Shown: positions 36,150 through 44,068 of the stretch, piece by piece
How positions within the stretch are numbered: position 1 is the stretch's first letter
Layout of the letters: each line of letters opens with the position of its first letter
Assembly (NCBI RefSeq): GCF_030551255.1
Contig: NZ_CP130630.1
Coordinates: 7,979,501-8,043,500 of the forward strand
Origin: Streptomyces sp. NL15-2K
Lineage (GTDB): Bacteria; Actinomycetota; Actinomycetes; Streptomycetales; Streptomycetaceae
DNA: 64,000 nt
Direction: 5' to 3'
Position numbers and translations under genes: made by a program
Notes under the pieces: model-generated
Told to the model about the DNA's origin: nothing
Seen by the model: only the letters and a program-made list of their open reading frames with translations
The model's database searches: none

Positions 36150-37081
36150 AGGATCTGGGTGGCGAGTTGTCGGATGCGCTCGCGGGCTTCTGAGGGGCCG
36201 GTGACGGTGACGCTGTTGCCGAACTGCAGTAGCAGGCGAACGTCCTCCAAGTCCCGACCGGTGACCGTGATGCTCACTCGTTGTGCTCCTGCGGTGTCCC
36301 GAACGGTCAAGCGGCGGCCGAGGACGCGCCTCGCCCGACTGAGTTGGTTCGAGTCGAGTTCGGCGTGGATCTGGAAGGCTTCCGGGTTCTCCCAGTGCGC
36401 TGTCAGTTCGCTCGCGACGCTTTCCAGCGTCACGTCCGGACGCAGCCGACGAGCTGCCCGCATCGACTCCCAGCCGACGATCCGTTCCAACGCGTGGAGT
36501 CGAGGACGACCCGCCGAGTCTGCCACGAGATACCACCTCCCGGCTTTGGCCAGCAACCCATAAGGATCTGTGACCCGCCAGGTGGCCTCGACGTCCTCGG
36601 ATCGGCGGTAGCAGATGCGCAACCGCACACCGCGCCGCAGGTCACCCACCAGCGCTGCCGGAGGCAGCCCCTCGGTGTCTCTGGAGAACCACGGTCTGTT
36701 GTCGGTGGTGACGACCGCACTCAAGGGCAGCACATCGGTGTTCGACAGGCGCAGGGTCGAACGCATCTTCTGGTGCGCGCGCCGGGTGTCGGCCGCGGCC
36801 CCCAGTTGCTCGCGCTGTGTGTCGTCGAGGCCGTAGAGCGCGAGATGGTCCCGTTCGCCGGGGGTGAGCCGTGACGTGTCGACCAACCCACCGGGCAGAA
36901 GGGTCACCCCGCCCCAACGGCCCCGTCGGATCAGCAGCGGGAAGCCCGCTTCTTGCAGCCATTGCAGATCTCGGAGGACGGTACGGACCGACACACCGAC
37001 TTGCGCTGCCAGATCGGCGGTCGTCATGGTCTCCCGAGATTGCAGCGTCAGCAGCAGCGAGAAGAAGCGATCCGGAGTCAC
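36104..37081 (-). CDS. WYL-domain transcriptional regulator (YafY-like)
   Basis: A 325-residue regulator from a GTG at 37081. The N-terminal HTH is MTPDRFFSLLLTLQSRETMT, TTADLAAQVGVSVRTVLRDL. The middle WYL-type ligand domain includes RICYRRSEDVEATWRV and GLLAKAGRWYLVADSAG; a WCX-like C-terminal part follows. It is divergent from the VOC gene across 90 bp that hold a 19 bp palindrome, and its 3' end overlaps the Rieske gene by 46 bp, so expression of one could interfere with the other. Confidence 0.92.
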   Translation of the reverse strand: MTPDRFFSLLLTLQSRETMTTADLAAQVGVSVRTVLRDLQWLQEAGFPLLIRRGRWGGVTLLPGGLVDTSRLTPGERDHLALYGLDDTQREQLGAAADTRRAHQKMRSTLRLSNTDVLPLSAVVTTDNRPWFSRDTEGLPPAALVGDLRRGVRLRICYRRSEDVEATWRVTDPYGLLAKAGRWYLVADSAGRPRLHALERIVGWESMRAARRLRPDVTLESVASELTAHWENPEAFQIHAELDSNQLSRARRVLGRRLTVRDTAGAQRVSITVTGRDLEDVRLLLQFGNSVTVTGPSEARERIRQLATQILQMYSWRDSAGTSDG

Positions 37082-37101
37082 GGATCAAGAGTCGCAGGAA
37101 A

Positions 37102-37120
37102 CATGACGGAATCCGTCATG
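37102..37120. promoter_or_regulatory. Perfect 19-bp palindrome between WYL and VOC genes
   Basis: CATGACGGA-A-TCCGTCATG has 9 bp perfect arms around one base. Position and symmetry mark it as the WYL regulator's operator. Confidence 0.85.
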
Positions 37121-37171
37121 GATGACAGGCAAGCTCCAGTCGTTCAGTGAGACCGACCCAAGGAGTGAGCA

Positions 37172-37537
37172 ATGTCGACCTCGATCGTGTTCATCGTCTA
37201 CGTCAATGAGGCACCCCAAGCTGCCCGCTTCTACGCAGACCTGCTTGAGATCAAGCCCAGCTTCGAGACCCCTGGATACATCGCCTTCGCTCTCGGCGAC
37301 GGCGCAGACCTCGCGCTCTGGAGCGGGCAAATCGACGGCCTGACCCCGGCGGTGCCACGTACCAGCGAGGTCTGTCTCGCACTGTCCGGCGGACCCGACG
37401 CGATCGATCGCCAGTTTGAGCGGTGGGTGGCGAAAGGGGTCCGAGTGGTCAGCGAGCCGCGCGATGAAGTATTCGGGCGCACCTTCGTCGTCGCGGATCC
37501 GGATGGCAACCTGATCCGAGTCGCCCCCACAGACTGA
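37172..37537 (+). CDS. VOC/glyoxalase-bleomycin resistance family protein
   Basis: A 121-residue VOC protein: FIVYVNEAPQAARFYADLLEI at the start and FVVADPDGNLIRVAPTD at the end, the usual metal-site segments, although the first strand lacks the common His. AAGGAG precedes the ATG at 37172. It is controlled in all likelihood by the divergent WYL regulator. Substrate unknown; VOC proteins bind or open aromatic or electrophilic compounds. Confidence 0.9.
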   Translation: MSTSIVFIVYVNEAPQAARFYADLLEIKPSFETPGYIAFALGDGADLALWSGQIDGLTPAVPRTSEVCLALSGGPDAIDRQFERWVAKGVRVVSEPRDEVFGRTFVVADPDGNLIRVAPTD

Positions 37538-37593
37538 CGACACACGAACTGGCCGACGCCGGTTTCAAGACCAAGGACCCGGACGCTCACCCA

Positions 37594-37675
37594 GTGATTG
37601 GCAGATCTGTTCCACCGGCGCGGTCACATCACCTGGGGTTTTTCTTCGCGGGGGTGGAACAGATCTGCCAATCAC
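37594..37675. repeat. 82-bp element with 23-bp perfect inverted ends
   Basis: 37594-37616 (GTGATTGGCAGATCTGTTCC...) is repeated exactly in inverse at 37653-37675, with a 36 bp centre containing GGGGTTTTTCTTC. It lies between the VOC gene and the convergent DUF397 gene. It can fold as a long hairpin (terminator) or be a small non-autonomous mobile element; no target duplication is clear. Confidence 0.88.
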
Positions 37676-37704
37676 CCCCGATCCCGGTCGGGGGCGGGCT
37701 GTGG

Positions 37705-37893
37705 CTACTGGGAGCGGCCTGCTTTCAACGCACGTATGAGATGACCCAGGCGGGCGGGTGTGGTCGCGATGACCTGGTGTGGGGCGTCGCTCTCGCGGAG
37801 GCGGAGGGTGCCGTCGGGGGCGGCGGCGAGGTAGAGGCAGGCTTCCGACTCGCCGCCGCTGAACGAGGACTTCTGCCAGGTGAGTTGGGGCAC
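37705..37893 (-). CDS. DUF397 small protein (cassette 1)
   Basis: A 62-residue protein: WQKSSFSGGESEACLYLA, LRESDAPHQVI and a C-terminal LGHLIRALKAGR. DUF397 proteins are found by the dozen in Streptomyces genomes, always next to an Xre/DUF5753 regulator, as in the whiJ locus where they modulate the DNA-binding partner. It lies 11 bp after the regulator on the same transcript. Confidence 0.93.
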   Translation of the reverse strand: MPQLTWQKSSFSGGESEACLYLAAAPDGTLRLRESDAPHQVIATTPARLGHLIRALKAGRSQ

Positions 37894-37904
37894 TGCGGGC
37901 CTTT

Positions 37905-38786
37905 CTAGAGGTCATACAGGAGGTGCTGGATCAGCATCAGGGAGCCAGGCACCGCTTGCGCTTCTGGTGCGGTTGAGGGGGCGATCGGCGGGAGCGCGGA
38001 CGCCTTCAACCGTCCGAAGAGCGCGCGGTATTGGGACAGGTGTCCTGGCGAGTCACGGTAGATCTGCTGTGCCGGATGGTCCAGTACGACGGTGGCCAAC
38101 TCTTCGACAGGAGGGGCCAGGTACAGGAACGGGGCACTGACACCCGAGTACGTCCGCGCACGGAACGGGAAGATTTGAATGGTCACGTTGGACAGCCGCG
38201 CCAGCTCGATGAGATGCAGGAGCTGCCTGCGCATGACACCGGGGCCGCCGTAGTGCATGTGCAGGGCGGCCTCGTGAATCACCGCGTGCACAGTGGGGGC
38301 GTTTTCACCTGCGAGGATCGTCTGGCGCTCCAGTCTGAAGGCGACGGCATCTTCGGTGGTGGCGTGCTGGGGTTGCACATCCCCCAACAGAGCCCGGATG
38401 TATTCGCCCGTCTGAAACAGGCCGGGGACGAGCAGAGGCTCATACCAGCAGAGGGCGACTGAACCCGCCTCCAGTTCCGCGACGTTGAGCGCGTACTGGG
38501 TGACCCGCCCCTCGTAGGCGGTCCACCATCCCTTGCCGTTGGACTCGGACATGGCGATCAAGGCCTCAAGGCGCGAGGCAGAAATTCCACCGTAGTACTC
38601 GCACAACCGGCGCAACCGGTCGGTGGCGATAGCCGTGCGACCTGCCTCGATCTTGCTGAGATAAGGAGCCTTGATGCCTACTGCCGCAGCAGCCTCGTTC
38701 GTGCTGATACCCCGTGCCTCCCGAAGCCCACGCAGTTCGGCCGCGAGGCGCCGCTGTCGTTCGCTGATCCTGGTCCGCAATGCCAA
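37905..38786 (-). CDS. Xre-type regulator with DUF5753 (WhiJ-like, cassette 1)
   Basis: A 293-residue protein. The N-terminal HTH is RLAAELRGLREARGISTNEA, AAVGIKAPYLSKIEAGRTAI. The DUF5753 body runs from about residue 90 (VAELEAGSVALCWYEPLLVPGLFQTGEYIRALL to LEHL-like repeats). The family regulates developmental genes. It is divergent from an RsbW-like ATPase across 144 bp and followed by DUF397, completing the three-part WhiJ-type cassette. Confidence 0.93.
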   Translation of the reverse strand: MALRTRISERQRRLAAELRGLREARGISTNEAAAAVGIKAPYLSKIEAGRTAIATDRLRRLCEYYGGISASRLEALIAMSESNGKGWWTAYEGRVTQYALNVAELEAGSVALCWYEPLLVPGLFQTGEYIRALLGDVQPQHATTEDAVAFRLERQTILAGENAPTVHAVIHEAALHMHYGGPGVMRRQLLHLIELARLSNVTIQIFPFRARTYSGVSAPFLYLAPPVEELATVVLDHPAQQIYRDSPGHLSQYRALFGRLKASALPPIAPSTAPEAQAVPGSLMLIQHLLYDL

Positions 38787-38930
38787 GGAACCGATCCTCT
38801 CGGGGAGTTGAGGTCACCCTTTCGGGAGAGTGAGTGGAAAACCTGGCCCGGTGTCCCTACCGTCAGTATCGCAGCGAACACACCTTGTGCGCAGCCGAGC
38901 TGCGAAATCCTCACCCTGGGCGGAGGCCTC

Positions 38931-39344
38931 ATGAACAACAACGAGGACGACTGGGAGTACAGCATCAACCTCCCGCACAACCCACTCGCCGTCGGCGTCG
39001 CCCGCGGTGCCCTGCGGTTGATCCTCCGGGCGCACGGGCTCGGTGAACTCCTCGCCTCGGCGGAGCTGTTGGCTTCCGAACTGGTCACCAACGCGCATGT
39101 GCACGCTCCCGGCCCGTCCTGCCTCCGCGTGAAGCGCACGGAGAAGTGGCTGCGGCTGTCGGTGTGGGACACCAGTGGTGAGCCGCCCCGGCCGCCCCGG
39201 CCGCCCCGTCTGTGCGGCGCGGATCGTGAGGAGGGGCGTGGGATGGGGATCGTGGAGGAGCTGGCCGACCGGTGGGGGCATTACTCCCTGGGGGTGCCCG
39301 GTTTCGGCGGGAAGTTGGTCTGGTGCGAGCTGGGTGGTGGGTGA
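38931..39344 (+). CDS. RsbW-like HATPase (cassette 1)
   Basis: A 137-residue GHKL ATPase of the anti-sigma factor type, starting at the ATG at 38931 with CGGAGG upstream. The N-box ELVTNAHVHA carries the Mg-binding Asn, and GRGMGIVEELADRWG is the glycine-rich lid. A GEPPRPPRPPRLCG stretch between them comes from a 9 bp DNA repeat. Such proteins are single-domain partners of WhiJ-type regulators; a sigma-factor target is not identifiable. Confidence 0.88.
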   Translation: MNNNEDDWEYSINLPHNPLAVGVARGALRLILRAHGLGELLASAELLASELVTNAHVHAPGPSCLRVKRTEKWLRLSVWDTSGEPPRPPRPPRLCGADREEGRGMGIVEELADRWGHYSLGVPGFGGKLVWCELGGG

Positions 39345-39364
39345 CGTGTGGGGGATCGCCAAGT

Positions 39365-40735
39365 TCAGCGCGTACTCGGTACGCCGCTCCGCCGGGTCTC
39401 CGCGAGGTGGATGTCGATGGATCGGGCCAGGATCAGCGCGTCCTGGGGGTCGTCGGCCTGGAAGGTGACGCGTCGTATCAGGCTGACCCCGCTGAGCGCG
39501 ACGCCCTCGCGGGCGAGGACGAAGACGAGGGCGAGGAAGGCGGACCGGGCGTTGCCGTCGTCGAAGGGATGGAAGAAGCAGACGTCGAGATAGGCGCGTG
39601 CGGCGCGGGCGATCAGAGGCAGGGGTCGATCGCCGCCCGTTGCGCTCTCGGCCAGGCAGGCGTCGAGGCGGTCGCGGGTGTCCGGGCCGATGCCATAGCG
39701 TTCCCTGCCCCGCTTGGCGAAAGCGGGCAGGCTGCGGAACGGCGGCGGCTGCGGCGTGGCCAGGACATGCTGCTGCCAGCCGCGGAGCAGTTCGAAGTCG
39801 AGCGAGGCGCCGCGTGCGGCGTCGGCCCGCACCAGCTCCAGGGCGGCGAGCAGGCCTGCGGCGCGTGCGGGGTCCAAGGCGCCGTCGAAGGAGTGGATGT
39901 CCTCTGCCGCGCCGTCGCGCGAGGGGGTCACCGGTCCCTCCGCGCCACCGTCCGGGCTCTCCTGCCACGGCACGACCTCGCGCACCTCCAGCCAGCGCTT
40001 CAGGTGGTCCGGTGCGGGTCCCGCGGACCGTGCGCCGTCGTCCGGCCGCAGTGACAGCGCGAGTTGCTCCGCGACGTCGTCGACGAGCACCGTGTCGGGG
40101 CCGGTCCAGCTCCGGAACCGCCCTCCGACCGCCTGGTCGACCAGTTCCAGTGCGACATCGGGGGCGACTCCCCACCGGCTGAGGAACCAGATGAGCACCT
40201 GACGGCAGTGCCCGTGCCAGCCGCTGCCGCAGCCGGTGCGGTCGACAACCTGCAGAATCAGATTCCGGGCGGCGCGCTCCCACAGGATCTGCTGGTCCTC
40301 GACGTCGGCCAGTTCCAGTGGGTACGCCTCGAACCATCCGGCGAGACTCTCCAGCCACCCGCGCCACTCGCACAGTGCCGCGACGACACGGGCGAGCGTC
40401 TCCTCCGGGGTGGTGATCGAGTCCCGCGGGCAGCACCAGTTCCCGACCGGCCCCCCATCGAAGTCCCCTTCGTCGTGCGCCCAGCGCCAGCCCACGACCC
40501 AGCGGCCGTAGCGTTGGACCAAGGCATGCGACATGGCGTCGGCCCAGAGCTTGGCCTCGCCCCAGCTCCAGGCATGCATCGCCGAGTCGGCGAGGGGGAC
40601 GTCGGGGCGGAGTGGCACCCGCCGGGCCGGCCCGAGCGAGTGCACCACCTGCGCCGCCGACGCGCTGTCGAAGGGATGACGGGCGGGGTCCACCTCGTCC
40701 CAGCTCAGGCGGCCGGGGGACAGCTCGACAATCAC
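39365..40735 (-). CDS. Fic-domain protein (probable AMP-transferase)
   Basis: About 456 residues from the GTG at 40735 (MIVELSPGRLSWDEVDP); a TTG at 40771 would add 12. The Fic motif HPFDDGNARS near residue 395 is complete, including the catalytic His and the P-loop-like GNxR. Fic enzymes transfer AMP or another nucleotide group to Ser, Thr or Tyr of a target protein. The N-terminal 280 residues (Trp-rich, with WGEAKLWADAMSHALVQRYG) do not match anything I know. No inhibitory (S/T)xxxE(G/N) helix is obvious and no small antitoxin gene adjoins. Stop lies 20 bp from the convergent ATPase stop. Confidence 0.85.
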   Translation of the reverse strand: MIVELSPGRLSWDEVDPARHPFDSASAAQVVHSLGPARRVPLRPDVPLADSAMHAWSWGEAKLWADAMSHALVQRYGRWVVGWRWAHDEGDFDGGPVGNWCCPRDSITTPEETLARVVAALCEWRGWLESLAGWFEAYPLELADVEDQQILWERAARNLILQVVDRTGCGSGWHGHCRQVLIWFLSRWGVAPDVALELVDQAVGGRFRSWTGPDTVLVDDVAEQLALSLRPDDGARSAGPAPDHLKRWLEVREVVPWQESPDGGAEGPVTPSRDGAAEDIHSFDGALDPARAAGLLAALELVRADAARGASLDFELLRGWQQHVLATPQPPPFRSLPAFAKRGRERYGIGPDTRDRLDACLAESATGGDRPLPLIARAARAYLDVCFFHPFDDGNARSAFLALVFVLAREGVALSGVSLIRRVTFQADDPQDALILARSIDIHLAETRRSGVPSTR

Positions 40736-40842
40736 CGCGCAAGCCTGCCCGTCGGCCCGGCGCCCGTTCAAGCGGATTACCGCAGGACGCGACCCGTCAC
40801 CGTGGTGCCGACCCGACGCGCGGCATTGGGTTCGGACGTCCC

Positions 40843-40874
40843 CCCAGGCCTCCCAGGCCTCCCAGGCCTCCCAG
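40843..40874. repeat. 9-bp tandem repeat
   Basis: CCCAGGCCT is repeated three times and then CCCAG, in the gap between the TetR stop and the Fic start. Confidence 0.85.
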
Positions 40875-40892
40875 AACTCACAACGAAGATCA

Positions 40893-41534
40893 TCACTGCT
40901 GCGGGACGCGAGGACCGTCAGCCGCGCCCGTCAGGCCCAGGAGCAGTACCTGCGTGAAGAAGCGCGCCCATTCCGCGTCCACGGGTTCCGCACTCACCAA
41001 CGTGCGGTGCACCACCGCACCGGCCACCATGTCGAAGATGAGGTCCATCGTGCGGGCGGCCTCCGCCGGATCGGTCTGCGGCGCCAGTTCGCCGCGGACC
41101 TCGGCACGGGCCCGGCCCCTGAGGACCAACCCCTTCTGGCGCTCCACGATCGACGCGCGGATACGTTCCCGCAGCGCGTCGTCCCGCGTCGACTCCGCCA
41201 CCACCGCCATCAGCCCGCTCTTCGCCTCCGGGCGGGCCAGGATCGCCGCGAACTGCAGCACCACGCCCTCGATGTCGGCGGCGAGGGTGCCGCGGTCGGG
41301 GAGGCGGAGTTCGTCGAAGAGTTCGGCGACCGCGTCGACCACCAGCTCGTTCTTGCCGGCCCAGCGGCGATAGAGGGTCGTCTTCGCAACCCCCGCGCGC
41401 GCGGCCACGTCTCCCAGGGTGAGCTTGGACCAGCCCAGTTCGACCAGCGCCTCCCGCGTCGCGGCCAGGATCGCGGTGTCCGCGGCGGCGCTGCGCGGAC
41501 GGCCGGTACGGCCGGCGGGCGTGCGGCTCTGCAT
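40893..41534 (-). CDS. TetR-family regulator
   Basis: A 213-residue TetR/AcrR protein: ILAATREALVELGWSKLTLG, DVAARAGVAKTTLYRRWAGK and a helical C-terminal domain of TetR_C type. It is divergent from the thioredoxin gene across 259 bp. A CGCTACG-GCT-CGTAGCG dyad 84 bp upstream of its ATG is the best operator candidate. Ligand unknown. Confidence 0.93.
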   Translation of the reverse strand: MQSRTPAGRTGRPRSAAADTAILAATREALVELGWSKLTLGDVAARAGVAKTTLYRRWAGKNELVVDAVAELFDELRLPDRGTLAADIEGVVLQFAAILARPEAKSGLMAVVAESTRDDALRERIRASIVERQKGLVLRGRARAEVRGELAPQTDPAEAARTMDLIFDMVAGAVVHRTLVSAEPVDAEWARFFTQVLLLGLTGAADGPRVPQQ

Positions 41535-41617
41535 CCGAAGACGATAACCGTGGTTTCTCGCGTGTCAGTGAGGGAGATCACTGGAGTGGGGTGTTCGGGA
41601 GGCACTCCGTGCCATTA

Positions 41618-41634
41618 CGCTACGGCTCGTAGCG
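41618..41634. promoter_or_regulatory. Candidate TetR operator
   Basis: CGCTACG and CGTAGCG are perfect 7 bp arms around GCT, in the gap between the TetR gene and the thioredoxin gene. Confidence 0.6.
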
Positions 41635-41793
41635 AAAGCTCGTGGTGGACGTCCGCGAGTGATGGCACATGTGGCGTGGGGTGGGGACCCGGCGCCGGGC
41701 GGAACACGGATACGCAGAACCCAGCACAACACACAGCACGACCGGCTTTCCCATCGTTTTCACACAGGCGCGCTCACGGGGGAGGATAGACGC

Positions 41794-42774
41794 ATGCAGC
41801 CACGGAACATGTCCATGAGCGGAGTCGTCGACCTCGCCGCGGTGAAGGCGGCCCAAGAGGCCAAGGCGAAGGCGGAGCAGGCGCGGGCCGAAGCCGCCCG
41901 GCAGGGCGGGGCGGGCGGCGCCGTCTCTCCGGCCGATCTCGTCATCGATGTCGATGAAGCCGGGTTCGAGCGGGATGTCCTGCAGCGGTCCGCCGAAGTG
42001 CCCGTCGTCATCGATTTCTGGGCCGAGTGGTGCCAGCCCTGCAAGCAGCTGAGCCCGGTCCTGGAGCGGCTCGCCGTCGAGTACAACGGGCGGTTTCTGC
42101 TCGCCAGGATCGATGTCGACGCCAATCAGATGTTGATGCAGCAGTTCGGGGTCCAGGGGATCCCGGCTGTGTTCGCGGTGGTGGCCGGGCAGGCCCTGCC
42201 GCTCTTCCAGGGGGCCGCCGGTGAGGCGCAGATCCGGCAGACCCTGGACCAGTTGGTCCAGGTCGCCGAGCAGCGCTTCGGTCTGACCGGTCTGACGGTC
42301 GACCCGGACGCCGAGTCGGGCGGCGCCGAGGCAGCGGCTCCCGCGGCGCCTGTGGGGCCGTACGACGCCCTCCTGGAGGCCGCCGTACAGGCCCTGGACG
42401 CTGGGGACTTGGGCGGTGCCATTCAGGCGTACAAGAACGTGCTGAACGACGACCCGGGCAACATGGAGGCCAAACTGGGCCTCGCCCAGGCCGAGTTGCT
42501 CCAGCGGGTGCAGGGCCTGGACCCCCAGCAGGTGCGCAAGGACGCGGCCGACAAGCCGAAGGACGTGCAGGCGCAGATCGCCGCCGCCGACCTGGATCTG
42601 GTGGGCGGGCATGTGGAGGACGCGTTCGGGCGGCTCATCGAGACCGTGCAGCGTACGGCGGGTGAGGACCGGGATGCCGTACGGCTGCGGCTGCTGGAGC
42701 TGTTCGAGGTCGTCGGCGCCGAGGATCCGCGCGTGACGGCGGCGCGCAGGGCGCTGGCGCGCGCCCTGTTCTGA
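41794..42774 (+). CDS. Thioredoxin-TPR co-chaperone-like protein (YbbN type)
   Basis: A 326-residue protein from the ATG at 41794 with GGGGGAGG upstream. A charged Ala/Lys/Glu stretch at 15-40 is followed by a thioredoxin domain with VIDFWAEWCQPCKQL (CxxC intact) and GVQGIPAVFAV (cis-Pro). After about residue 190, TPR-like helices (LLEAAVQALDAGDLGGAIQ, LGLAQAELLQRVQG) lead to a C-terminal QADL-type region. E. coli YbbN holds substrates for GroEL; the bacterial group is well known, the actinobacterial role less so. Confidence 0.92.
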   Translation: MQPRNMSMSGVVDLAAVKAAQEAKAKAEQARAEAARQGGAGGAVSPADLVIDVDEAGFERDVLQRSAEVPVVIDFWAEWCQPCKQLSPVLERLAVEYNGRFLLARIDVDANQMLMQQFGVQGIPAVFAVVAGQALPLFQGAAGEAQIRQTLDQLVQVAEQRFGLTGLTVDPDAESGGAEAAAPAAPVGPYDALLEAAVQALDAGDLGGAIQAYKNVLNDDPGNMEAKLGLAQAELLQRVQGLDPQQVRKDAADKPKDVQAQIAAADLDLVGGHVEDAFGRLIETVQRTAGEDRDAVRLRLLELFEVVGAEDPRVTAARRALARALF

Positions 42775-42859
42775 CCGGGGCTGGAGCCCGGTTCTGACCA
42801 GTCGCTAAACGCTGGGGCCTGTGATGCCCAAGTGAAAGAATTGCCGACGGAGTGTCAGT

Positions 42860-42897
42860 GCGGCCGCGCTTTACCAAATCTTGGTAAACGCGGCCGC
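42860..42897. terminator. Hairpin after thioredoxin gene
   Basis: GCGGCCGCGCTTTACCAA pairs with TTGGTAAACGCGGCCGC, a 17 bp stem with one bulged base. It probably ends the thioredoxin transcript. Confidence 0.7.
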
Positions 42898-43027
42898 TGT
42901 TACTTGGAGTAAGTCGCGGGCGTTGATCTGTCGGAATCTGTCCATCGATCAACAGCTTTGTCCTCCCCTCAACTGACACCCAGCGTTGTCGACCGAGACC
43001 GGTGGGTCGTTGTTCGGTTATCCGGCC

Positions 43028-43043
43028 GTTACCCGCGAGTAAC
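43028..43043. promoter_or_regulatory. Palindromic box upstream of the DUF6230 operon
   Basis: GTTAC-CCGCGA-GTAAC is symmetrical. Together with TTACT-TGG-AGTAA at 42900-42912 it resembles the outer arms (TTACT/AGTAA) of the icmA palindrome, though the centres differ. Confidence 0.4.
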
Positions 43044-43153
43044 GAACCCCCTTGTGTCAGCGGCGAGAATGCACCACGATCGGCCACGCTCGGTCCATTC
43101 CCGTACCCCGACAGCCGGTTGGGCCTACGGGATTCCCTGGGTCCCCACCGAGT

Positions 43154-43220
43154 AGAGCCGGCGGCAGTGGTGCCGGCTCTTGGACAGGGGGGTCTTCGCC
43201 CACTCGGCGAAGCCTGTCCA
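43154..43220 (+). ncRNA. Two adjacent strong hairpins in the leader
   Basis: AGAGCCGGC/GCCGGCTCT (43154-43180) is followed at once by TGGACAGG/CCTGTCCA (43181-43220), which encloses CTTCGCC/GGCGAAG. There is no U-run, so it looks more like a structured leader than a terminator; ligand or function unknown. Confidence 0.4.
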
Positions 43221-43423
43221 GCAAGGTTGTGCGTGATGCGTGTCAGGCGCGACCAGTGGTTGTCGCTCGGGGGTGATCGCCGGTGATTCGGGCGCGGTTC
43301 GTGCCTCCGAGCACGGGCGCTCCCCTTCCCGAGGACGTAGCACTTCTCCCATCGCTGCCCGGCTGAGGCGTCGAGAGACGGTGGCGGTCCGGTCAGGCGA
43401 TGTACGTCCGAGAAGGAGGAAAT

Positions 43424-44068
43424 ATGGAGTCCCAGGTGCGTGGCGGGACCAGATGGAAGCGGTTCGCTGTGGTCATGGTGCCCAGCGTCGCCGCGGCCGC
43501 GGCTGTGGGTGTCGGGCTTGCGCAGGGTGCGCTGGCCGCGTCGTTCAGTGTGTCCGGCCAGGAGTTCAAGGTTTCGGTCGATCACCTGCACGGCACGGGC
43601 TTTGCTCAGTACGGCGGCATAGACACCGGCTACACGTCGACGGACGGCAAGGAAAAGACTCAGCATCCGGTCGCGATCTCGTCGTTCAAGAACGCCGAGC
43701 TCACGAAGATGTGCCAGTCGGTCAAAACGGAGATTCCCCTCATCGGGAAGACGTTCTACCTCCGTCTTGACGCCGGGCCGAACGCCAACAAGAAGGTAGA
43801 GGCCTCGAACCTCTACATCGACGTCGCTCAGCTCGACGCCGATGCCACGTTCAAGAACATCGACATCGGTGTGGCGGTCAAGGACCAGAAGAAGGGTCCT
43901 GCTGTCAAGGAAGGCGACAACGTGCTGCCGGGCGGCTTCGCCCAGCAGGCGGACGAGGCCGACCTTTACCGCGTCAAGCAGACGGCTTGGGCGACCACTG
44001 CCGGCACCTTCAAGCTCAACGGCCTGAAGATGCGTCTTGGCACGGACCCCGGCATGGAGTGCTACTGA
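43424..44068 (+). CDS. DUF6230 family secreted protein
   Basis: A 214-residue protein from the ATG at 43424 with AAGGAGG. Residues 13-46 (RWKRFAVVMVPSVAAAAAVG ... GALAAS) form a signal peptide or anchor. The body is beta-rich (FSVSGQEFKVSVDHLHGTGF, LYIDVAQLDADATFKNIDIG). The DUF6230 family is Streptomyces-specific, sometimes labelled cholesterol-esterase-like without proof. It is followed by DUF6114 and a large secreted protein, the conserved three-gene order. Expression is probably set by the long structured leader. Confidence 0.88.
   Translation: MESQVRGGTRWKRFAVVMVPSVAAAAAVGVGLAQGALAASFSVSGQEFKVSVDHLHGTGFAQYGGIDTGYTSTDGKEKTQHPVAISSFKNAELTKMCQSVKTEIPLIGKTFYLRLDAGPNANKKVEASNLYIDVAQLDADATFKNIDIGVAVKDQKKGPAVKEGDNVLPGGFAQQADEADLYRVKQTAWATTAGTFKLNGLKMRLGTDPGMECY

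Larger units (their letters stand above)
42775..43423. other. 649-bp gene-free region: structured leader of the DUF6230 operon
   Basis: No credible gene. It contains a hairpin at 42860-42897, two short palindromes (TTACT-TGG-AGTAA at 42900-42912 and GTTAC-CCGCGA-GTAAC at 43028-43043) and two strong adjacent hairpins at 43154-43220. These suggest a regulated promoter followed by a folded 5' leader. Confidence 0.7.
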
